Positions 1-12,542 of a stretch of 64,000 bases of DNA are shown here, piece by piece (position 1 is the first letter of the stretch; each line of letters begins with the position of its first letter). The position numbers and the translations under genes are program-made. Origin of the DNA: Musa acuminata AAA Group (taxonomy: Eukaryota; Streptophyta; Magnoliopsida; Zingiberales; Musaceae); contig NC_088357.1 in the NCBI RefSeq assembly GCF_036884655.1, positions 48,255,001-48,319,000 on the forward strand, in the 5' to 3' direction. A model generated the notes under the pieces. It was not told the DNA's origin. It was given only the letters and a program-made list of their open reading frames with translations, and ran no database searches.

Positions 1-1198
1 CCAAGAGGAAGCAAGAAACAGCACCAAAAAGGTTCGTGCTTTTTACAGATTTTAATATGTCCTTCGCTGTTTTGTCGAATCGAAGCTATTAACTAACGCG
101 ATTCCCTCATCCGCAGTTTCTTTCTCTAGGAAAGATTATACATACTTGAGTTGTCTTCTCCTCTTGTGCTTGTTTGTTTGCTATTCCGAACCTTTCTCCA
201 CTTGAGTTTCTCTCTCAATTTTTGAACTCAAACCAATTTATGAATATCTTATTGGTGATTTTTTTGGTACATTGATAGGATGATACATTATTTTTTCTAC
301 TCTAAAATGTTGGATAAGACAACCACCACCACCACCTTTCTACTCTAAAATTAAAACGGAGAAAATGATCTGTCTCTCGCCGCACGACCGACAGGCCATC
401 TCGCATATAGCTGGCACGGGCAGGCGAGAAACTGGCCACACCAGACCACTTCACGTCATCGCTTGTACCCGACCAGGTTCACGAGGGCGTGACGCCCCTT
501 GACCGATGGACTGCCCGTCGCGTGTTTGCTCTTTTGCGCGAGAGGCGCCCCCCTTGACCACCTCCTTGTCCTACTCGCGTGTTTGCTGTTTTGCACGAGA
601 GGCGCCGCGCCCCACTATGACCAGCTCCCCACGCCTCCTTGGGACTGGCAGAGACCGAGACATGCTGCCTCTGTGTGCATTGTCCTCTCCATCCTCCCAT
701 CACACGTCCGGAGTAGACCGCAAAATCCTGATGCAATGGCCTGGCACAAGCTTCACTGGTTCCGCGTTAATCGATCGGTCGGTAGAATATCCTGTCTGTC
801 ACGAGTTCGCGTCGATTGATGAGTCGTTGAAATTTGGACAACCGTGTCCAGCCTCCGATCTTTTCTCCGTGACGGCGTTCAACTTGTTCCGAATCTTAAA
901 GCGCTCGATCATGGCACAAGGTAGGAGGATTCCATCGAAACCAACCGCCTTCTGGCAATGCGAGTGTCGACAGCTCTTCTTACTCGTTCCCAGTGGCAGG
1001 CCTCGTAATTTTCCCCGCTACTTCCCGAACCGAAGACAACACCCACACACACACACGCACGCACTTACGCACACTCCCTCTCCCTGCAACTTGCTCTCAT
1101 CCTCTTCGGATACGCGCTCCGCCCTTTTTAAGTATCCCGACTCCCTCCGCCCCGACTTAATCCAAATCTGAACTCCCCCTCTCCAAACCCTAATTCGA
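1..1198 (+). promoter_or_regulatory. Upstream region of the ARF17-like gene
   Basis: No gene is supported here. The first 480 bases are AT-rich; the rest is GC-rich up to the start codon at 1199. A TGTCTC core, the classical auxin response element, lies at 371-376, but a six-base motif is weak evidence. A short tandem duplication lies at 484-620 and a CA/CG-rich microsatellite at about 1041-1075. No strong TATA box is visible; a weak TTTTTAAG lies near 1123. The long reading frame across 506-1171 has low-complexity, arginine- and serine-rich content and looks like chance in GC-rich DNA. Confidence 0.4.
484..620. repeat. 57 bp tandem duplication in the ARF upstream region
   Basis: The motif CGCGTGTTTGCTCTTTTGCG at 519 recurs at 576 with two changes, giving a period of 57 bases. 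The neighbouring CCCCTTGACC and GAGGCGCC words recur with the same spacing. There are two good copies and a partial one on each side. This explains the overlapping open frames in this stretch. Confidence 0.75.
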
Positions 1199-4100
1199 AT
1201 GGCGACGGAGGAGGAGGAGGCGGCGGCGCCCGCGAGGGAGATGCCAACGGTGGAACCGCAGGTGTGGAAGGCCTGCGCCGGCACGGCCGCGCGCATCCCC
1301 GCCGTGGGATCCCGCGTGTACTACTTCCCCCAGGGCCACGCCGAGCAGGCCGGCTCCCGGCCCGACTTCTCCACCCTCCCGTCCCTCTTTAACGCCGTCC
1401 TCTGTCGGATCTCCGCCGTCCGCCTCCACGCTAGTCCTGAGACGGACGAGGTTTTCGCTTGCATCAGCCTCGACCCCCGCGTTCCTTCCGCCGACGTGCC
1501 GCTGCCGGGGTACATGACCCCCTCCTCTCGCCCGTCACTGCCGGAGGTCGCAGATGGAGGCGGCGGTGGCTTCGTCTCCTTCGCCAAGATCCTCACCCCC
1601 AGCGACGCTAACAATGGGGGCGGGTTTTCGGTGCCGAGGTTCTGCGCTGACTCGATCTTTCCCCGTCTCGACTTCAACGCCTATCCGCCGGCGCAGTTCA
1701 TCTTGGTCTACGACGTCCACGGGAATCACTGGAAGTTTCGGCACATCTACCGTGGGACTCCGCGGCGCCATCTCCTGACCACCGGATGGAGCAAGTTCGT
1801 TAACTCTAAGAAGCTCATCGCCGGCGACTCGGTGGTGTTCATGAGAAACTCATCTGGCCAGATCTTGGTTGGCATCCGCCGCACCAGCCGTTTCTGCGGC
1901 CCTTTGGACTATTCTCCCTGCGGCCCATCAGCCGCGGCCCTAGTGAATAGAGGTAGCCTCCTCGCCGGTACCGAGGGATTCTCTAGCAACGCTAGAGGTA
2001 GAGTTCCCGCCACATCGGTGGTGGCGGCGGTTAGATTGGCTGGGATGGATCTCCCTTTCAAGGTCTTATACTACGCGAGGGCTGGATCTTCAGACTTTGT
2101 GGTGGCGGCGGAATCAGTGGAAGTTGCGATGAGCGTGCGTTGGACTACTGGAATGCGGGTTAGGATGTCGGTGGAGACGGAGGACTCAGCGAGGATGACT
2201 TGGTACGAGGGCAGAGTATCCTCAGTGAGGATGAATAGCGTGGACCTGTGGCCACGCTCGCCATGGCGAATGCTTGAGGTACGAGTTCTTTTACCTCTCA
2301 TGCTTCGGTTATTCATGTGATCGGTTGCTGGATTCGCTTTCTTTGTTCGTTTATTGTTGTTGATTTGCTATCGTTGAAGCTAGTTCGATCGATCCTCGGT
2401 AGTGGTAGGCTTCGGTCTTTTTCACATCATTTCAAATTTGCTTTGTTCCTTTTTTGTTTTCTTTGTTGGATTGAAAATAGTTGTTTAGTTTTATCCATCA
2501 AGTAATAGTTAATTTTGGCGTTTGGTCCGAACTTGCGGGTTTACAGTTGAATAATATATCTACTTTCTTTTTTTTTTATAGGTGGGTGCTACTACAGCAC
2601 TATCAATGACTGGGTCTCATTATGACATTAATATAAATATTTGGTGACAGTTAATGCATTCACACATCACCGTCCAATACATTTTCCTTCACAATATAAT
2701 TCTACAGTTTGATCTTAGTCTAGAGTTGGGGCATCAGCCGGCTTTCTGATTGTGTTCTATCATTCAGTTTAGAGAAGTGGTTAGCAATCGCTAAGTCTTG
2801 CATGGCACCTGAGTGTCTTGCAGTAACTGCAGGCGACGCCTTCATAGAGTCAGTACATTTCAGAACAAACGAACAGAAGCAACAAAAAGATGGGATTCTT
2901 CATCTCCTAATTGACCTAACAAGACAAAGAATTTGATTTCCGACCATTAGAATTGAACGAGTTTCATCCATCCCAAAAATCAACATGCACCCCAGCATAT
3001 CTTATTTGCTTAGACTTATTATCATGTGAATGTCTGCTTTTGGTTAGCCTATGTCATGAACTCTGTTGGTCCAGTATTAAAAGAAGTCAAAGATCTGATG
3101 CTAGTGTCAGGACAATGATTATGGTATGACAAGTATGGTAGAAATTTCACCATGCTAGTCATTTATGACAGCAGATTGGAGATGCTGATTCTGCCAGGTC
3201 TGCAGTTGGTCAGCGGCTGAGCCTGTGCAAGGTGTATCTGCGCAAATAAGTATTGTGAAACAGCTGATATGTACCATTCATGCTCCTGTTCCTATGGCAT
3301 AATATGAAATGACTTGTATCTTGATCCTTGGTTTTATCTTAAGTGTATTTATGGAAATTATATTCTACAAAAATCTTACTAACAGTCTTGAAGAAAATAA
3401 GAAATGAATGTTACACAACACTGTTCTTCCGCTACCTCTATCCTGTTTCATGGTGTTACCATAGGTGCTTGGCTAGCCTTCCAGTTTCCAAGTACCTTAA
3501 TACTCTTTGAGGTACTTAATGCTTTTCAAGATACATGTAAGATTTTCGACTGTTTCTAGTGGGAACCAAATGTATCTAGCAAGTGCCATTAGCTTCACAT
3601 GTTTATGTCCTTGGTTCTTCAATAACAAATGAGGTCTAGGTGTTTGATATCTCTTTGTGAAACATAACACTGGAACTTGTACATTGTACCTTAGCTTCCA
3701 TCTTTCTTATGTCTTATGCAGATACACTCCAAGAAGTGCTACTGCTGTTGTAAGACTGCACCAAATATCTTTACCACATCACTATGTTATCTTGAATTCC
3801 CATGATAAAGTCCTTGAAACTAGACAATCTTTTCATGATGTTGTCCTAATGGTACATGGAACCTTTTAAAACAATATTAGATGATGTGCTTGTCCTGAAA
3901 TTTACTGCTTTATAACCCAATTTTAGATTATTATGATGATGATGATGATGATGATAAGTATTAGCATTTTCTTTACTTCCTAGTTTTTATCAAATTGGCT
4001 CTAGCCAAAACTTATTTTCTGCAGTGGTAATTTATCATAGTTAGATTTATCTCCAATCTTAAGATGTAAAGCATTATTGGAACCTGATTTTCTTCACACT

Positions 4101-6165
4101 GGACCAAGTTTCTTGAACAAAAGCAATTCAAAGTTGTTACTTCAACCATCTTCAATGAAGACAAATGGGATTGCTCAGTTCTATGTTGGCCTTAGAAGGA
4201 ACATGCTTTTTTAAAATTCTATTAATATATTTTGGCAAGTAAATGGTCTTTTGCAGGTTAGTGGGCTGAATTGATTGACCTTCACTATCGAGATGAGTTC
4301 GCCTAACGAAATCTGTCATAATTCAGTAGGTTGGTGATCAATACCAATCTCCAAATCAAACATGTTAAAATTAACTTCAAGCGATATTGCTTATTTGTGG
4401 AACTCTGGTCTGGATTTTTGGTACATATCCTGGTACCGGTTCATTAAGAAGATGTAGAAGACATGAAACATATGGAACAAGTAATTTTTGGTGACTACAT
4501 GTGTATTTTGTTTTGATACTGAGAGATAATTTTGTATGAAGTGATAAAACCAAAATTTTCCATCATTATTATTATTGTGGTAGCATGTACTTTGTTACTT
4601 GTTGATTTCTTTACTTGATTAATACTTGAAATTCTATTTCTAGTCTTGATAAATATTTGATTTGCTAATGTGTTAGACATAATTAAGTCTTGTGGATGCC
4701 TGTCCAGGTAACATGTTTGGTTGTATTGATAGAAATAGATCTTGTTGTTAAGTAAGATTAAACCAATTGAAGGGAGATCTCTGATCTTATTGTTAAATAA
4801 GATTAAACTAGTTACTGAATGCCAAATAAGATCTTGAATTTGAATGGTTTCTAGTGAATTCTTTGGTTTTAGCATAAGCAAGTGTACACTGGCAGCTTCT
4901 GTTGGAATTAGATTATTTTCTTCTTTATTTGTGGGTTTCAGAGCGTGGTGTCTGGGAAGTAATGTTGGAAGTGACTGTGATATGTAGCTAATTTGAATGA
5001 TTATTAATATCTCGATCTTACTTTGTCTTGGCTATAAATACTTTTCCTCCAATGTTACTGCAGCGACATAATTGAATGCTTGGAAATAATTGATACTAGA
5101 AATTCTTGCACAAGACTTGAGGTTCTTTAGGATTCAGGATTGGTGCATTTGTCTTTTCAGCTACTGTTTTATCAATATGTTTATTAGGAATTATTTATGT
5201 CGTCTATGGATTAGATTGGAGCATGGGAATGTTTACTGCAATGCGATAGGATTTCTTTTTCTATCAAGATATGCATTTTATTGTTTAATATACATGCACT
5301 AATAGAGGAAATATGAAACAGCAATTATATATTTTTATGTTTCTGAGTAATCAATCCCAAAAGGCTTATGGTTTTTTATTTAATTTTCTGTTGAACTTCT
5401 TATTTCACCTTAATTATTGTCAAAGGAGCATTGGTTTGTCTTCATGATTTGCTCCAATATGTTGTCCTTGTTTCCTTTTTCTATTAGGTTACCTGGGATG
5501 AACCAGAGATTTTGCAAAACGTGGGAAATGTTAGTCCCTGGCAGGTGGTGTTGGTTTCTGGTAGTCCTCAGATAGAATCTCAATTTTCTGTTATAAAGAG
5601 AATCAAGATGCTCGAAAGTTCAGAATTTTGTGGTGATAGAGAGGGTGACATACTCTTCCCAGTGACAGAATTGAAGAGCACAATTGTCGGCAGTCTACCC
5701 TCCTCTGTGTTCAGTTACAGTGTATTTCCTGCTGGCATGCAGGGAGCCAGGCATTATTCCATTGGTACACCCAATTTATGTGACTCCATAATGAATACCA
5801 ATCGAAGAGTTCTCAATGACTTACAAGGTGTTAATGCATTACAAAAAGATGATGTATCCGTGGAATTAAAAATTGGGGGTACTTCACAATCAGGAGGATC
5901 ATCTCCTCCTAGCCAGGGTGGCATCCAGGTTTTAGACAGAAAGATAACTGAACCAGGAAGTGATCCAGTTAAAAAAACTAGTACAGGATCAATCCAGCTG
6001 TTTGGTCAAGTAATCCATATAGACCAACCCACTAATGATGATGCCAACAGAGTGTATGAAGACACTGAAGGTGGAGATGGATCACATGGTTCTTCTTTTC
6101 ACTATCCGCATAAGCAGTTGGTCATTCAATGTCCAAGAGTTTCTGCTATAGGAGCTTGTCAGTGA
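1199..6165 (+). CDS. ARF17-like: Auxin response factor, ARF17-type (class C, miR160-regulated)
   Basis: This is a transcription factor of auxin signalling that binds TGTCNN elements in the nucleus. The CDS is join(1199..2278, 5488..6165), 585 residues, split once in phase 0 (GAG|GTACGA donor, TATTAG|GTT acceptor). The N-terminal dimerisation part contains VWKACAG and the YYFPQGHAE motif. The B3 DNA-binding domain runs from about residue 125 to 229 (SFAKILTPSD, HGNHWKFRHIYRG, GDSVVFMRN). The ARF-specific domain runs from about 287 to 380 (PFKVLYYARA, TWDEPE). There is no PB1 (domain III/IV) after the middle region, and the frame stops at 6165. This matches ARF17 rather than ARF10 or ARF16, and 585 residues is the length I recall for Arabidopsis ARF17. 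Class C ARFs lacking PB1 are expected to repress and to act without Aux/IAA partners. A possible 3' UTR intron runs from 6203 (CCCAG|GTATGC) to 7113 (CTACAG). Confidence 0.93.
2279..5487 (+). other. Large intron of the ARF17-like gene
   Basis: This is a 3.2 kb AT-rich intron with a GTACGA donor and a TTTTTCTATTAG acceptor. It holds a short GAT trinucleotide run near 3935-3955. No conserved reading frame, transposon terminus or RNA gene was recognised. The short open frames inside are low-complexity and not credible genes. Confidence 0.85.
5733..5753 (+). promoter_or_regulatory. miR160 target site in the ARF17-like mRNA
   Basis: The 21 bases read TGGCATGCAGGGAGCCAGGC followed by A. They pair with canonical plant miR160 along the whole length, with one G:U-type position at the TGC/TAC step. 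The site lies in frame in exon 2 and encodes part of GMQGARH, the conserved location in ARF10/16/17. miR160-guided cleavage of these mRNAs is established; here it is inferred from the match. Confidence 0.96.
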
Positions 6166-8740
6166 AAAAGATGATGCTTGTGTTTCATGATGCTTCTCCC
6201 AGGTATGCTTAATGTACTCGTGTTTCTTTTCTTCTTGTATAAAGCTAAAATTCAAAATTACTCAGAACAATGTTGATGTTCATATGACATTTACATCACA
6301 ACAGATTGAAATAACTATCCGGTTCTCTACTTGAGTTTGGTTCATAAGTATGGTATGTGTCCTACGTGTTAAGATTGATATTACGGGACTTAGGAGTGTT
6401 TATTTATTTAGTTCATGTGAATTTTTCTCATGTGTCTACTTTCAAACAGCTAAATTAACAAATTTCTCAAGAAATATTTTCCGGTAGCTGGTACAGTCAT
6501 ATTTTCCTAATTGATTTTACCATGAATTCGTTAAAGGAGGTTTGTTGAAATGAGAAATTACCAATTACCAATTGAAACAGCTAAATTAACAAAAAAAATT
6601 CACCCAAATATCCTTCCTATGCTCGCAAATTAGAATGTTGTCTTTTGGTTTGATGAACTTGAGCTGTTTACGAAGATATTCGGTCTTTCTATGGTCATCT
6701 TCATAGATGTCATGTTAGGCAAAGATTTGCACTTTATAGCTAAGATTTTGAGTATAGAAAAAAAAAATATAACCTAGGGGACAATATTTTTTACCATAAA
6801 CCGATGCATCTCAGCCGTCCAATGTTTGCACAATGAACCAAGTGTTCATCAATCTCCCTTCCGTTGGAATTATTGAATCTATGATACCTGGGACTTGTAC
6901 TCAAAAAGTTGCTTTTGATGAGAACAAACATAGACCTATGATTTTGTGGATGGATTCGAATTGAATTAAGTTGAATGGATTTTTTGTGTTAACACAGTTA
7001 GATTACCTATAAATGTTATTATGCTTGTTTGATCATTGTAAAACTACTCTTCCAGTAGTTTCAGTGACAAATTAGAGCAGCTTGGTGCTTGACACTCCTT
7101 TTGTTTTCTACAGGTGTGCTTTTTTAGATGCTTGCCCCATATATGACTCGATTTAAAAGTGTACTGCCTTGTCCCCATCATCATCTATCTTTGTGGATTA
7201 ACCTAGTAGTGATGCTAATCGCTTCTTTGTGATGCTGTTGAATGAACCCATTTTAGTTATGATGTTGTAATTGCTTTGGAGACCCCATCTCTTTGGGATT
7301 TTTTCAGCTTCGAGTGTTTAACTTTAGTTTTTTCTCTTATGGTTTGTGTGGTTGAACTTCATTACTGTATGACAGCTTTAGTTGTTTTGAGGACACCTCC
7401 CTTAATCCGTGTTTTAGTAGCTTGTTGTTGTCTTTGAGATTTAATTATATGAGTTTATTTTCTCTTTTGCTAAATCAATTCACTTACATTATATTGGATC
7501 ATGTGCATATTATTATGATCATGATATCCTGGTTATTGAATCAGTTTTTTGCCAGTATGATGTACATTATCGAGCATCGATTCAAAATCCAGATGTCAGT
7601 GTTGTTATTCATGGTAGTTACATGATCTTTGAGGATCATCTTTACATCAGATGGGTAATTGAATATATTGATAGAAATCGAGACTAAACTACGTTTGAAC
7701 TGAGTTTAGGAGGAAATCTTCGAGTTAAGAGAGAAGGGAGCCCAATAATCGAGTAGGATGGAGATGGAATGGTAGAAAGTGTAAATGTTCACTCGTAGAG
7801 TTTTGGTCTAAACCCTCGGGGTAATTTTGTTCTAGGCAAAGTTTTGGTCTCATAGAGAATGGTTTAATTATATAATTATTTATTCTAACAATTTATACAA
7901 AACTTATTATAAGATCTTACTCGGTAGATATAATTATATATTAATTTTTATAATTAATTATCTTTAGCATTTTGATTCTTATATTTTTAAAAACACTTTT
8001 ACCTTATGAGAGAGAGAGTGTGGTCAGTGTTTTGTTTTGTTTTTTTGTTTTTTGTTTTTGGGTTAAAATAGATGCATCACACAAGAAAATTTTAGTTGGC
8101 GGACATATGCTTATTTCCTAGGCGAGAACATAAGGTTATGGTGCATCAAACACTTAATAAGACCTTGAGATGGTTATGTCACATAAGTAGATACTTAGTA
8201 GGCATGGGAAGATCGATATTATGTAGATAGATCTCATTAAATGCTTGTCCCAATAGATGCATCAAACACAAGGTGACAACGATGTGCCACATCATCATAG
8301 AATCTCAAGGGAATGTTTTTCCCATCGATTCTTAATCTTCTATAACCAATAATGATTATAAAATCATTGACTTGAGCATAAATTTCGTCGAGCTAAGTTA
8401 ATACGTAAAGATCCGTCCGAAAGAAAATAGGGTAGGACAGTCAAAAGTTTATCGGCGGTAACCAAGTCACACGAACCCAAATCCTCAAAACTTCAACAAC
8501 AGAAAACAACTGTTCCAAGCAAACAACAACAGGCATTATGGTCTACTTCACGTTGTTGTCCTAAATGAAATGAACCCAAACGGAAGGTACCAAGTTCATA
8601 CAATTAAGAGTTTGCACAAGATAATGGACACAGCCAACGTGGGACAAGAAACAAGAAAGTTTAAGCCTCAACCATCCAATGGACTGCTAAACAAACATCG
8701 TATAAAGTTTCTAAGACACCGTGGATGAACCACCCAACTT
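6166..8740. other. Intergenic region between the ARF17-like gene and RPN6
   Basis: This AT-rich stretch separates two converging genes. The first kilobase probably holds the ARF 3' UTR, with a possible intron at 6203-7113. The last 200-300 bases are probably the RPN6 3' UTR. A short GA run lies at about 8009-8020 and T/G-rich low complexity at 8030-8060. No protein-coding, RNA or transposon signal was recognised. Confidence 0.6.
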
Positions 8741-11491
8741 TCACGCCATTATACGTGCTGATCTCACATAAAGGCTATCCACAACCTTGCCGATGTTGGC
8801 TATGGTCTCCAGGGTGGCAGGAAAAATCGCATCAGGTTTGGGATCGTCGAAGATAACAAGACAACCTGCACCTTGGTCCAAGGTCCCCGCAAACTTCTTG
8901 TCGAGTATCATCTGAGACAGCTTCTTCTCCACATGATCCACTGGCAACTCGATCATCTCGGCTACATGTGCGATCTCCACCCTCGAGTAGGGTTCGATCA
9001 ACCTGCAAAGGTTCTGCTCCAGGAGGGTGTCGTACAATGACGACAGATGCCTATGAACGATTGGATCTTCCTCCAACTGGGCCCTGTAATCCCTAAGTGC
9101 GGTTTCAAAGAACTTCAGTGACCGTTTCGAGTGTGCATCGGCAACAGCTTTCATAGCATCCAAGTCAGGACCTACGTACTGCAATCCAGCCTTGGAAGAT
9201 ATTATTCCTGAAACATCATCGGCTTGGCTAACCATAATCTTGCACAGGAGCATGTATTTGAGGCTAAAGACAGCTCGGGGATCCTCCAGAGCATTAAATG
9301 CTTCAAATGCTTCAAAGAAGTAGCTGTAAGCAGTCTTGTAGTCCTTCTCTTCTGCATGAAGGATGCCACTTTGTAAATCTATTGTTCCCTGCTGTGCTGG
9401 TGGAACATAAATGGCATTAGCAGCAGTTCTTGCTGCCGTTAATGCAGCTTTCGCCTTGGGTAGATTTCTCAGGGAAAAGTGAAGCTTGCTCTCCAAAAGG
9501 TCGATATCCACTAGAAGTAACTTGTCATCCAATCTCCTGACCTCCTTGATTAGGCTGGAGAGAAGTGTCAAGGCTTCAGAATACTCTTTACTTTCCATCA
9601 ACAGGGCTGCAAGCCTAGCCTCCACTCGTTGCCTGAGGAATGTTCGTTTCTCCGCACGGGTCCATTCCACCATTTCCTTGCAAAGAGAGATTTGGAGATC
9701 AGAGGTTCCTGGTATCTTTGCAACAGCATCTATAATTCCCCTCACTATTTTTGCAGTTTTTGCCTTGGGAATCAACGAAAAGAAGGGTCTAAGCTGGGTC
9801 AGGAGGCTTCTCAAGTCCTCAGCTTTCTTCTCCTGTGTAAGCAGTTCAGTAAGATTTGTTATTGCCTGTTCTTTTATGCGCAATGCCTCTGGAGAAGCCG
9901 ATGGGTTTTCAAGGACTCGATAGAGCATAGAAATGGACTCAGAAGCATCTTTAGCCTCCAATGCCTGTGCTATTGAATCAGTAGTAGCAGGAAGATACGA
10001 GGCTGAAAACATTGAGATCACGTAAGAAACCATCTGAAAGATATAGAGCTAAGAAATACAAGTAAAGACATTATGAGGAAAAGGAAGATTGATCCTTTTA
10101 GATATGTTCCACAGTTCAGATGGTCTACACTGAAAACACAAATTATAAAAGCAGAAACATATGATCAACTAGAGTCTTTGTTACCAACTAATCCAACGAT
10201 AAGAGCATAACTGACAGATCACACATGCAAAGAGAAAAAAACAAGATTTTCCTAGAAGCTGACAGATTAAAGACTTGAAAGATTTTTCCCACCCTTGATT
10301 GTCTTATACCTCCTCAAAGTTTGCATTTGACCAAAAAATGTACAATTGGTCTAAATCCCTCAAACATATACATCATGTGTCAAGCTATCCCATGATCAGA
10401 AACACAACAACGGCAATAACAAACATGGCAAAATATCCCAAGTACTTGGAGGCAGCTACATGCTCTCTTCTCGCCATTGAGCTCCGTGTAAGGTAGTTTC
10501 TCTAATAAAGTTAAGAGCGGTCATCTTTTCCATTGTTTGCTACAGGGATCTTTCCCTGTCATTGATTTTTGTGTAGGGTAATATCCCTATGAGTCCATCT
10601 ATTGTTTCTATTAAGGTTCTTCTACGAGTCCATCTACCTCTTCTCATACAGTAGATCCTAATCGATTCATCTTGTCCAAGCCATGTATAGATCTCATTTG
10701 AACACATTCATATCATCTTAGATGGTTTGCATTCATTTTATTCTTCATTATAGCTGCACTAAATTGGAAGTAGATGAAAATATTTTTTTATTCTGTCTTT
10801 TCTAAGAACCTTGTACTTCCTCCTCGACATCCACATCTCGGGTGTACTAACTTCTGTTCATGTTCCCTAAATGCCCAACACTCCAATACAAAAGTTAGCT
10901 TTACATCCATAAAGCGCAGCATCATCTCGCGATCACTAACGATGAGAATACTTGTTGGCTTTACGTCAGAAATATGCTCACTAGCCAAACTCAAACTGGG
11001 ATATGTCTGAATCTGCTGAAATAGATCACGAGATCGATTATTTTGAAGTGATCATTTGGCCTGTGATCAGCCCAGATCAACAAGATCATCTGGAAGTCCA
11101 TCGCGACTAATAGGATACAAATAAATTGGTATGTCTGACCAATAACCCATCAGACATCCAATATTAGTCAAGATTTGTCAGCGATTAACCTAATTGGCCC
11201 ACAATTGGTCATATTCTGAAGATCTTTGATATACATGGGGTTTCAGAATGACCCAAACTGGCCAATCATAATGGATACAACAGGTTCCCTATTCACGAGG
11301 CTAAAGAAAGCCTGAAGGGAACATGTTTATGACAAAAAAAACCAGCAAAAGCATGAAAAAAGGGATCAATTAATATTCATTGCGATAAGAGAAAATGAGG
11401 AACAATAAGCAAGTTACCGAAACATATACGGAAACCCTAATAGAAAACATGCAAGTATGAATTGGTCAATAGAAAATAAAACCTTACCCAT
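8741..11491 (-). CDS. RPN6: 26S proteasome non-ATPase regulatory subunit 11 (RPN6)
   Basis: This lid subunit clamps the 19S lid to the 20S core and the ATPase ring, in cytosol and nucleus. The large exon matches plant RPN6 throughout: EALRIKEQAITNLTELL near the N terminus, TPR-like helices through the middle (WTRAEKRTFLRQRVEARLAA, VDIDLLESKLHFSLRNLPKA), and a C-terminal PCI domain from about residue 220 (FFEAFEAF, HLSSLYDTLLEQNLCRLIEP, VVDSLYVRSARIMA). The start I prefer is not the ATG at 10033. An acceptor TTTTCAG ends at 10003. An upstream exon ends ATGG|GTAAGG at 11488. Joining complement(8741..10002, 11488..11491) gives M-A-S-Y-L-P-A-T-T-D-S and 421 residues, matching the usual plant N terminus. 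The ATGs at 10033 or 10012 would add unusual residues. A 5' UTR intron runs about 11531-12385. Confidence 0.93.
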
Positions 11492-12337
11492 GCTTGTGTC
11501 GAACGGGATCCTTTTCTACAAGAAACCAACCTGCAACCAAAAAAGGGGCAAAGGAATGCATCAGTAAAGCTGCATCTTGGGTGGATTAGATCAGGTTCTA
11601 AATAAACCTAGGGCTAATCCAGGTTACATTGCGCGGAATTGTCAGTTCATATGTGTCTCATTAAGATACTAGCTACCACTGAAAAACCACTGGTTAATGC
11701 ACTTATGCAGCAGCCATAAACCAAGCATTTGACTGTACCAACAGTACAAAATGCAGTAACTCAGCCAATGCATGCATGTTCAAAACACAAACTCACACAC
11801 AAACGCATGAATATAAAGACACAATAGGTAAGGTAAGGGCATAACAAAAGTTGCAATGATCATGACCATATCTAACATTTTGAAAGTGGAGTCTCCTGTT
11901 CTCATCGAGTTTAACCAAACACCTAAGCAAATCTGTCCGACATCAACCTTTTGAGCTTCGAAGCTAATTTTCTCAACAACAACAAAAAAAATGCTGTCAG
12001 ATTCCCTAAGGTTGCCCAGTAATTTTTCTCACTTTACGATCTCAAAATCAATCCATCCATGTGAAAGAAAATAAACCGCATGAGAAGCACAAGTACCGTG
12101 TGTCGCTAATCTATGACTGCTGCCGCACGCTTAGCTCAATTCTGAGTTCTACAGGTGAATATTAATTGTCCTATAGCATCATTAAGGTTTTTAGTACCTG
12201 ACAAGAGAATACTAACGAAGCAACTAAATGAAAGTTCGAGAAGTTGCAAAAAGGTGGTTTCTCAGATGACATCGAACAGATCTGCTGCTTTGATTGTTCG
12301 AGGAAATTGGTCCTAAGAATTTACCCCACGCTGAAAC

Positions 12338-12338
<1 letters not shown>

Positions 12339-12382
<44 letters not shown>
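12339..12382. repeat. (AG)22 microsatellite at the first RPN6 intron donor
   Basis: Twenty-two uninterrupted AG units end directly beside the inferred 5' UTR splice donor. On the minus strand the donor GTACTC is followed at once by the (CT)n run. CT-rich tracts in plant 5' leaders and first introns are common and highly length-variable. Confidence 0.9.
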
Positions 12383-12385
<3 letters not shown>

Positions 12386-12534
12386 CCTGAGAAGGCTCGC
12401 GTGACGGCCAGCGGCGCGATCCGGAAGAAGAGAGGGGAATTGGGACGGAAGCGAGGCGACCGAATGGCTTTTAGGGATTCGGCGAGTATCCTTAAGGAAG
12501 AAGATTAATGGGCCGGGTTGGGTCGAGCTCGACG

Positions 12535-12542
12535 TTTATATA
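12535..12542 (-). promoter_or_regulatory. TATA box of RPN6
   Basis: TATATAAA on the minus strand sits about 150 bases upstream of the inferred first splice donor at 12385, so transcription should start near 12505. A TGGGCC word lies at 12509-12514. Such site II elements are common near growth-related and proteasome genes in plants, but here it falls close to the expected start site. Confidence 0.6.

Noticed and set aside
506..1171. Long plus-strand open frame of 221 codons upstream of the ARF gene
   Set aside because: Low-complexity, Arg/Ser/Pro-rich translation, overlaps a tandem duplication and a CA microsatellite, resembles no family, and lies where a promoter is expected.
10012..10033. 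ATG at 10033 or 10012 as the RPN6 start
   Set aside because: Both lie upstream of an acceptor that, joined to ATGG at 11488, gives the known N terminus; they remain possible only as alternative starts.
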